DNA from: Paracoccaceae bacterium
Lineage (GTDB): Bacteria; Pseudomonadota; Alphaproteobacteria; Rhodobacterales; Rhodobacteraceae
NCBI GenBank assembly: GCA_007120685.1
Contig: SKNG01000294.1
Location: 1 to 12,417 of the forward strand
Length of the DNA: 12,417 bases
Direction of reading: 5' to 3'
Position 1 is the stretch's first letter. Each line of letters begins with the position of its first letter. A model generated the notes under the pieces. That model saw only the letters and a list, made by a program, of their open reading frames with translations, made no database searches and was not told where the DNA came from. Positions 7,933 to 12,417 of the stretch are shown one piece after another. The translations under genes and the position numbers were made by a program.

Positions 7933-7946
7933 ATCCTGTCACTATA

Positions 7947-9236
7947 TCAATTTACAAGGCGCAACTGTTGCCTTGGGGCCGCTGTCCCGTCGATCAGCGC
8001 GGTATAGGGATCCTGGGGCAGGAGCATCAGATCGACGACCTGGCGCAGCAACTGGCGCCGCCCCGCCGCCGAATAGAACCCGCCCGGCAGTTGCGAAGTT
8101 TCCAGCAGGAATTGCCGGTAATCCTTGTAGGCGCGGCGGTCCGGCCGGGTGGGGGCGGCGAAGAAGGCATCGAGCGGCTGGGTGGAGACGAATTCGGGCT
8201 TGTCATAGACCGCCTTGCCGAAGACCTTCAGTGGCATGCCGCGCCACAGCACCTGCTGGGCCGCGGTGGAATTGACCGTGACGGCCGAGCGCGCGTGGTT
8301 CAGCAGCCCCGCCAGCTTGCCGCCACGCACGAAATGCACCCGGTCGGCGATGCCGGCGCGGCGGGCGAGGCGCAGGATGTCATGCTTGACCCGGGTGCGC
8401 CCGTCCTCCAGCGGATGGGCCTTGAAGACCAGGTGGTGATGGCGCGGCGCGCCCTTTGCAAAGCCCTCGATGCAGACCGCCAGGAATTCGGTCATGGTGC
8501 GGAAGGGGCTGTGCATCTGGAAACTGCTGTCATGTTCCAGTTGCAAGAGCGCCAGGTGATACGGAAAGCCGCCGGTGCGGATGCGCCAGGTGGCCAGCCG
8601 CCGTTCCATCGCATGCAGGGGCATCGACAGCAGCCGCCGCAGATAGAGGCGGAATTCGTCGCGCACATTCAACGCCCGATGCGGGCGGAAGCCCCGGAAG
8701 CGGCGGTTGGCGAAGAGCACCCAGGCATGATAGAGCGCGCCGTAGAACACGTGCTGGCGCATGTCGCCCCAATGCGCCGGAGCATCGACGATATCGGTAT
8801 CGCAGTTTTCCAGCGCGCGGCGCATGGCGTCGATACTCAGCCCCATCAGCCGCGAATTCCCGTTGGCGCCGTCGCGTTCGTAGGTCACCCACCAGGGCCG
8901 CAGGTAGCCTTCCTCGAAAACATGCACGCAGATACCGCGTCGGCGGGCCTGCGCGACGGCTTCGGCATGGATGAAGCGGGTATCGCCGTAGAGCGCCAGA
9001 TCGGTGATGCGGTGGCGTTCCAGCAGGTCGGCCAGCAGGTCGGGCCAGTTTTCCTGCGCTTCGGTGAAGGGGATGAAGCCCTGCCCTGGCCAGAAGGCCT
9101 GGTCGCCACGGTTGAAGCCGACGCGCCAGACCTCGGCCCCGGCGCTGCGCAGAAGCGCGCCGAGCTGTACAAAGAACGGCCCATGCGGCCCTTGCAGGAA
9201 CAGAAAACGGCGCCCCTCGCCGGTCAATCGTGCCAT
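7947..9236 (-). CDS. kpsS: Capsule polysaccharide biosynthesis/export Kdo transferase, KpsS-type
   Basis: KpsS adds the first Kdo to the lysophosphatidylglycerol acceptor, which KpsC then extends; it works on the cytoplasmic side. The 429 residues agree with the family length. Visible motifs are FLFLQGPHGPFFVQLG (11-26), ALYGDTRFIHAEAV (81-94), VHVFEEGYLRPWW (104-116), LQLEHDSSFQMHSPF (231-245), VFKAHPLEDG (270-279) and the sugar-nucleotide-side block VTVNSTAAQQVLWRGMPLKV (319-338). The ATG at 9236 was chosen because the family motif begins about 11 residues later and an AGAGGG sequence lies upstream; the frame stays open further upstream but has no other ATG within the gap except over the ribE start. 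Sinorhizobium LpsZ is a relative. It is the first gene of the capsule unit and is divergent from ribE; the 12-bp tandem repeat lies in its presumed leader. Confidence 0.92.
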   Translation of the reverse strand: MARLTGEGRRFLFLQGPHGPFFVQLGALLRSAGAEVWRVGFNRGDQAFWPGQGFIPFTEAQENWPDLLADLLERHRITDLALYGDTRFIHAEAVAQARRRGICVHVFEEGYLRPWWVTYERDGANGNSRLMGLSIDAMRRALENCDTDIVDAPAHWGDMRQHVFYGALYHAWVLFANRRFRGFRPHRALNVRDEFRLYLRRLLSMPLHAMERRLATWRIRTGGFPYHLALLQLEHDSSFQMHSPFRTMTEFLAVCIEGFAKGAPRHHHLVFKAHPLEDGRTRVKHDILRLARRAGIADRVHFVRGGKLAGLLNHARSAVTVNSTAAQQVLWRGMPLKVFGKAVYDKPEFVSTQPLDAFFAAPTRPDRRAYKDYRQFLLETSQLPGGFYSAAGRRQLLRQVVDLMLLPQDPYTALIDGTAAPRQQLRLVN

Positions 9237-9249
9237 GCCTGTCACCCTC

Positions 9250-9296
9250 TGCCCGAGTGTTGCCCCGAGTGCTGCCCCGAGTGCTGCCCCGAGTGC
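9250..9296. repeat. 12-bp tandem repeat (three perfect copies plus one shortened copy)
   Basis: TGCCCCGAGTGC occurs three times head to tail at 9261-9272, 9273-9284 and 9285-9296. A degenerate 11-bp copy (TGCCCGAGTGT) precedes it at 9250-9260. The array starts 14 bp upstream of the kpsS ATG, within the 169-bp divergent gap to ribE. Confidence 0.95.
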
Positions 9297-9353
9297 TGTG
9301 GGGTCTGTTGCCCCTTTTCTTGCCTCTTCGACAATGTCAGATAGATCGGCAGG

Positions 9354-9359
9354 TATAAA
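9354..9359 (+). promoter_or_regulatory. Possible -10 element of ribE
   Basis: TATAAA lies 47 bp upstream of the ribE ATG in the divergent gap. No good -35 hexamer stands at 16-18 bp from it (ACAATG at 17 bp), so this is only a weak suggestion. Confidence 0.25.
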
Positions 9360-9405
9360 GCGCGATTGCGGCCGGAATGGGGCAGGGCCGCGAAAGAGGG
9401 GCGTC

Positions 9406-10005
9406 ATGTTCACGGGCATCATCACCGATATCGGCCGGATCGCGGCGCTGGAGCAGCGCGGCGACCTGCGCGCGCGCATTGCCACGGGCTATGACACAGG
9501 GGGGATCGATATCGGCGCCTCGATTGCCTGCGACGGGGTCTGCCTGACGGTGGTGGCGCTGGGCGATGACTGGTTCGAGGTCGACGCTTCGGCCGAGACG
9601 CTGTCGAAGACCAATCTGGGCGGCTGGGCCGAGGGGCGGCGGGTCAATCTGGAACGCGCGCTGAAGGTTGGGGACGAACTGGGCGGGCATATCGTGTCCG
9701 GCCATGTGGACGGGCAGGCCGAGGTGGTGGCGCGTCGTGATGAAGGCGACAGCACGCGGCTGCGGTTTCGCGCGCCGGCGGCACTGGCCGGGTTCATCGC
9801 GCCCAAGGGGTCGGTGGCGCTGAATGGCACCTCGCTGACGGTGAACGAGGTGGAGGGGGCCGAGTTCGGCGTCAACCTGATCGCACACACCAAGGCGGTG
9901 ACGACTTGGGGCGATGTGGCGGTGGGTGACAGCATCAATCTGGAGATCGATACGCTGGCGCGTTATGTTGCGCGGCTGCGCGACTGGGCCGGGGCGGAGG
10001 CCTGA
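9406..10005 (+). CDS. ribE: Riboflavin synthase, alpha subunit
   Basis: Catalyses dismutation of two 6,7-dimethyl-8-ribityllumazine molecules to riboflavin. The 199 residues, close to the typical 200-215, form the two duplicated lumazine-binding barrels. The first begins MFTGIITDIGRIAALE and contains SIACDGVCLTVVAL and AETLSKTNLG; the second begins after GDELGGHIVSGHVDGQAEV (about residues 87-105) and contains GSVALNGTSLTVNEVEG and FGVNLIAHT. The C-terminal segment NLEIDTLARYVARL is the expected trimerisation helix. The ATG at 9406 has AAAGAGGGG shortly upstream; the same frame is open far to the left but only as a shadow of kpsS. No FMN riboswitch-like leader was seen in the short upstream gap. 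No other rib gene is adjacent; after the stop come the inverted-repeat cluster and rnpB. Confidence 0.95.
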   Translation: MFTGIITDIGRIAALEQRGDLRARIATGYDTGGIDIGASIACDGVCLTVVALGDDWFEVDASAETLSKTNLGGWAEGRRVNLERALKVGDELGGHIVSGHVDGQAEVVARRDEGDSTRLRFRAPAALAGFIAPKGSVALNGTSLTVNEVEGAEFGVNLIAHTKAVTTWGDVAVGDSINLEIDTLARYVARLRDWAGAEA

Positions 10006-10130
10006 CGCGGCTTTCCGGGCGCGGCGGACGCGCGTTGCAACGCGCGTGACGGGCCTTCCAAGGCCCGTGGCCCGCCCGGTGGCCTTGGGCGGCGCAAAAG
10101 CCGCGTTGTAGGCGCGATTGACGCGGCTTT
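10003..10130. repeat. Inverted-repeat cluster between ribE and rnpB
   Basis: A dense set of perfect inverted repeats: a 20-bp palindrome at 10028-10047, a 9-bp stem with 2-nt spacer at 10049-10068, a 6-bp CCGCCC/GGGCGG hairpin at 10072-10092, and a 10-bp stem AAAGCCGCGT (10097-10106) with ACGCGGCTTT (10121-10130). The 12-mer TGACGCGGCTTT occurs at 10003-10014 and 10119-10130, so AAAGCCGCGT can pair with either copy; pairing with the first would enclose the other hairpins as a branched structure. It starts in the ribE stop codon and ends inside the rnpB promoter. It may be a dispersed palindromic element or the ribE terminator region; there is no U-tract. Confidence 0.7.
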
Positions 10131-10146
10131 CACCAGCTACTATGTC
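10118..10146 (+). promoter_or_regulatory. Promoter of rnpB
   Basis: TTGACG (10118-10123), a 17-bp spacer and TATGTC (10141-10146). The expected start, 5-7 nt downstream of the -10, coincides with the 5' strand of RNase P helix P1 at 10151, which supports the assignment. The -35 overlaps the last stem of the inverted-repeat cluster. Confidence 0.65.
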
Positions 10147-10150
10147 GGGT

Positions 10151-10570
10151 GCGCGCGGATGGCTGGACGGCCGCGGGCCGAAAGGTTCGAGGAAAGTCCG
10201 GACTCCATGAGATGACGGTGCCGGGTAACGCCCGGCGGGGGCAACCCCAGGGAAAGCGCCACAGAGATCAGACCGCCACCCGCCCGGCAACGGGCGGCGG
10301 CAAGGGTGAAACGGTGGGGTAAGAGCCCACCGCGGGCCGGGCAACCGGACCGGCACGGCAAGCCCCACCGGGAGCAATGCCGAATAGGGGCCCCGCGCGG
10401 GCTGGTCGCCACCCGCAAGGGCGCGCGATACCGCCGCAGGGATATCTCAGCCCGGGGGCCCGGGTTGGCAGCCAGACCCTGCCGGTAACGGCAGGGCCAG
10501 ATGAATGGTCGTCGCGGCACTGCCTGCGGGCAGGCCGAACAGAATCCGGCTTACAGGCCATCCGCGCGCC
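10151..10570 (+). ncRNA. rnpB: RNase P RNA, bacterial class A
   Basis: Catalytic RNA of ribonuclease P, which removes 5' leaders from tRNA precursors. The conserved 5' block GAGGAAAGTCCGGACTCC is at 10189-10206, ACAGAGATCAGACCGCC at 10261-10277, the GGTGAAACGGTGGGGTAAGA segment near 10305, GGGAGCAATGCCGAATAG from 10370, and the 3' block AGAATCCGGCTTACAGGCC at 10541-10559. Helix P1 is fully visible: 13 bases at 10151-10163 pair perfectly with 10557-10569, which sets both ends within a few bases. The length of about 420 nt is normal for class A. A T5 run at 10590-10594 may mark transcription end, although no separate hairpin precedes it. Reading frames drawn through this interval on either strand are spurious. 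Confidence 0.96.
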
Positions 10571-10623
10571 ACAATTCTGCCCCAGCCCCTTTTTACGAAA
10601 CCGAAAGGTCATTCGGACACGCT

Positions 10624-10644
10624 TGACGCCGATGCGGGGCGTCA
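10624..10644. promoter_or_regulatory. Inverted repeat upstream of the glycosylphosphotransferase gene
   Basis: TGACGCC (10624-10630) and GGCGTCA (10638-10644), separated by 7 bp, centred about 50 bp before the ATG at 10684. The position suits an operator or a weak hairpin. The preceding T forms a TTGACG hexamer at 10623, but no convincing -10 follows. Confidence 0.3.
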
Positions 10645-10683
10645 GGTGCCTTTGCGATTTCGGAACTGGGCGGGGTTTCCTTC

Positions 10684-12237
10684 ATGACGCGCGCTGTTGA
10701 CAAAAGCATGTTCGCGACAGCGCGGCATGTCCCGGGCCGGCGGCGTGGCGGCGATATCGGTGGGGTTGCCGGCAAACCGCGGTTGCTGGGGGGGCAGGCC
10801 GAGGCTCTGGCGCGGCGCTTGCGCGAACGCCCGGTGCATCCGGCGGTCTTTGCCGCGCTCCTGCGCAGCACCGACGCCCTGAGCATGCTGTCGTTGGGGC
10901 TGATCCTGTTTGTCCTGGCCGTGCCACAGGCAAACGGCGATCGGCTGCTGGTGCTGGCGGCGCTGGCCGGCGGGATGGTGCTGACAACATCCGCGCTGGG
11001 TGTCTTCGGGGCCTATCGGTTCAGACGCTTGCGTTCCTTCCTGCGCGGCGCGGGGCTTTTGGCCGTTGCCCTGCCCTTGGGCCTGGCACTGACCGCGGGC
11101 CTGCTGGCGCTGCTGGGGTATCCGATCCACTTGCTTGCCGACTGGTTCCTGCTCTGGGGGGCGCTGGCGGCGGGGTCGATGCTGTTGGTCCGCATGGCCA
11201 TCGCCCTGCGCATCGGCCATCTGACCCGGACCGGCGCGCTGGAGCACCGCTTCGTCCTGCTGGGCGGCGGGCAGGCGCTGGTCCCGGCGATCCAGGAAAT
11301 CGACAGCGAAAGGCGGGCCGGACGCCGGCTTTGCGGCTTCTTCGACGAGCGCCTGTCGGAGCGTTCGCCAGATCTGGTGAACGGGTATCACAAGCTGGGG
11401 GATCTGGACGACCTGGTGGCATTTGCCCGGTTGGCGCATATCGATACCGTGATGGTGGCGATGCCCGATGTCTCCCGCGAGCGTCTGCTGGAACTCTCCG
11501 CCCGGTTGACCGTGCTGCCGGTTGAAGTGCGCCTGCTCTGCGACGGTGCACCACCGCCCTGGCTGGCGGACAGGCAGATGGGCCGACTGGGGCGGTTGCG
11601 CACGATGACGCTGCACAAGCGGCCGGTGGATGCCTGGCAGGCGTTCCGCAAACGGGGCTTCGACATCGTTGTCGGCAGCGTCATGCTGGTGCTGCTGGCG
11701 CCGATGATGGCGGTTGTGGCGCTGGCCGTGAAGCTCGAGTCGCCCGGGCCGGTCCTGTTCCGGCAGAAGCGCCACGGCTACAACAACAAGCCGATCTGGG
11801 TGTGGAAGTTCCGTTCGATGTATGCAGACCGCTGTGACCCGACGGCGGTGGCGGCCGTGCGCCGCGTCGACGACAGGGTTACGCGGGTTGGGCGGTTCAT
11901 CCGCCGCACATCGATCGACGAATTGCCGCAACTGTTCAACGTTCTGGGTGGCGAACTGTCGCTTGTCGGGCCGCGGCCGCATGCCACGGCGGCCCGCACC
12001 GGGGATATTGTCTATGACACCATCGCGGATTCCTATGCCGCCCGGCACAAGGTCAAGCCCGGCATCACCGGCTGGGCACAGATCAATGGCTGGCGGGGTG
12101 AATTGAACTCTCCGCAAAAGATCCGCGCGCGCATCGAGCATGATCTCTTCTATATCGAGCATTGGTCGCTACGGCTGGACATCCTGATCCTCTTGCGCAC
12201 CCCGGCCAGCCTGATCAGCACCCGCAACGCCTATTGA
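10684..12237 (+). CDS. Exopolysaccharide polyprenyl-phosphate glycosylphosphotransferase (WcaJ/PssY type)
   Basis: Transfers a sugar-1-phosphate, commonly glucose-1-P, from a UDP-sugar to undecaprenyl phosphate at the inner membrane, starting exopolysaccharide repeat units. The 517 residues carry the long architecture: four hydrophobic segments at about 64-82, 88-108, 122-145 and 152-172, a Rossmann-like cytosolic domain at about 187-290 (RFVLLGGGQALVPAI), and a C-terminal bacterial sugar transferase domain at 320-515. That domain shows KRGFDIVVGS with a re-entrant hydrophobic helix, ESPGPVLFRQKRHG (352-365), WKFRSMY, the DE-containing IDELPQLFNVLGGELSLVGP (411-430), RPH, and KPGITGWAQINGWRGE (458-473). 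The sugar specificity cannot be read off. The ATG at 10684 has no clear RBS; ATG 10708 is an alternative. A polar, low-complexity N-terminus of about 55 residues precedes the first membrane segment. Confidence 0.93.
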   Translation: MTRAVDKSMFATARHVPGRRRGGDIGGVAGKPRLLGGQAEALARRLRERPVHPAVFAALLRSTDALSMLSLGLILFVLAVPQANGDRLLVLAALAGGMVLTTSALGVFGAYRFRRLRSFLRGAGLLAVALPLGLALTAGLLALLGYPIHLLADWFLLWGALAAGSMLLVRMAIALRIGHLTRTGALEHRFVLLGGGQALVPAIQEIDSERRAGRRLCGFFDERLSERSPDLVNGYHKLGDLDDLVAFARLAHIDTVMVAMPDVSRERLLELSARLTVLPVEVRLLCDGAPPPWLADRQMGRLGRLRTMTLHKRPVDAWQAFRKRGFDIVVGSVMLVLLAPMMAVVALAVKLESPGPVLFRQKRHGYNNKPIWVWKFRSMYADRCDPTAVAAVRRVDDRVTRVGRFIRRTSIDELPQLFNVLGGELSLVGPRPHATAARTGDIVYDTIADSYAARHKVKPGITGWAQINGWRGELNSPQKIRARIEHDLFYIEHWSLRLDILILLRTPASLISTRNAY

Positions 12238-12283
12238 GCAATTGCTGATGAGGTTGGCGCGCGGCGTGCGGAACGGTTTCGGC

Positions 12284-12298
12284 GCGCCCGGCGGGCGC
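12284..12298 (+). terminator. Possible terminator of the glycosylphosphotransferase gene
   Basis: GCGCCC-GGC-GGGCGC hairpin (6-bp stem, 3-nt loop) 46 bp after the stop. There is no U-tract, so it is only a weak candidate. Confidence 0.25.
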
Positions 12299-12357
12299 TA
12301 GTGTTCCACGCCTGACGCAGGATTCCCAAGAGCGCTCTGCTGTGCGATATTCGGGGT

Positions 12358-12417
12358 ATGAGACGCCCTGACATCTGCCTCTACCTTGGCCCCGCCGACC
12401 GTGCTGAACTTCAATCC
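12358..12417 (+). CDS. 5' end of a gene, possibly an IS630-type transposase (partial)
   Basis: The last 60 bases read MRRPDICLYLGPADRAELQS without a stop and run off the window. The pattern of a short basic start, a beta-like stretch and then xPADRxxLxx resembles the N-terminus of IS630-type transposases (MRTGI...LSPADRxRLE) as recalled from the family. Twenty residues are too few for certainty; no catalytic residues can be seen. A TA dinucleotide at 12299-12300 could be the target-site boundary of such an element, but no matching right end is available. An unrelated hypothetical gene is the alternative. Confidence 0.35.
   Translation, partial: MRRPDICLYLGPADRAELQS

Noticed and set aside
9250..9296. 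CRISPR array or coding ALGA repeat as explanation of the tandem units
   Set aside because: The units abut with no spacers, which excludes CRISPR. As coding sequence it would require kpsS to start upstream, where no suitable start codon or family homology exists.
7851..9344. 497-codon plus-strand open frame
   Set aside because: Shadow of kpsS on the opposite strand; no recognisable motif, and it crosses the AT-rich gap and the tandem repeat.
9237..9405. FMN riboswitch upstream of ribE
   Set aside because: None of the conserved FMN (RFN) element sequence blocks was seen, and the gap is mostly taken up by the tandem repeat and the kpsS leader.
10140..10612. Small proteins encoded between ribE and the glycosylphosphotransferase gene
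   Set aside because: The interval is RNase P RNA, proven by its conserved blocks and a 13-bp P1 helix. Frames here are by-products of its GC-rich helices.
10642..12162. 506-codon minus-strand open frame
   Set aside because: Antisense to the glycosylphosphotransferase, whose sugar transferase motifs are unambiguous. The antisense product is a Gln/Arg/Pro-rich low-complexity chain.

Overview
The window looks like chromosomal DNA of an alphaproteobacterium, most likely a member of the Rhodobacterales (Paracoccus/Rhodobacter-like). GC content is very high, third codon positions are strongly GC-biased, and the combination of a DUF6456-type protein, a DUF2852 protein, a YibQ-type divergent polysaccharide deacetylase and a class A RNase P RNA fits that group. 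This placement rests on recalled family features, not on a database search.

Layout. Positions 1-527 hold the 3' part of a DUF6456-type gene that is split over two frames. The frame change can be placed at a (CG)6 dinucleotide run (316-327). A small membrane protein gene of the DUF2852 family (670-1071, +) follows, with a strong RBS and a perfect 9-bp hairpin behind it that can serve both converging units. trpG-trpD (2733 to 1142, -) overlap by 4 bp (ATGA) and supply the glutaminase and phosphoribosyltransferase steps of tryptophan synthesis; trpE and trpC are not beside them. A membrane-anchored divergent polysaccharide deacetylase (3000-4487, +) with a long acidic Pro/Ala linker reads away from trpG.

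The centre (9236 to 4529, -) is a capsule assembly/export module: kpsS, an outer-membrane polysaccharide export lipoprotein (Wza/CtrA/BexD-like), and kpsC. KpsS and KpsC are the Kdo transferases that build the lipid-linked poly-Kdo primer of ABC-transporter-dependent capsules, and the lipoprotein forms the outer-membrane channel. The inner-membrane ABC transporter and KpsE-like partner are not in the window. A 12-bp tandem repeat lies just upstream of kpsS, in the divergent gap shared with ribE.

The right part holds the riboflavin synthase gene ribE (9406-10005, +), a compact cluster of strong inverted repeats (10003-10130), the RNase P RNA gene rnpB (10151-10570, +) with a recognisable promoter, and a polyprenyl-phosphate glycosylphosphotransferase (WcaJ/PssY-type, 10684-12237, +) that starts lipid-linked exopolysaccharide repeat units. 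The last 60 bases open a reading frame that resembles the N-terminus of an IS630-type transposase.

No clearly novel system is visible; the gene content is mostly conserved metabolism plus surface polysaccharide functions. The least explained parts are the inverted-repeat cluster before rnpB, the 12-bp tandem repeat before kpsS, the AT-rich leader before the export lipoprotein, and the frameshifted gene at the left edge.
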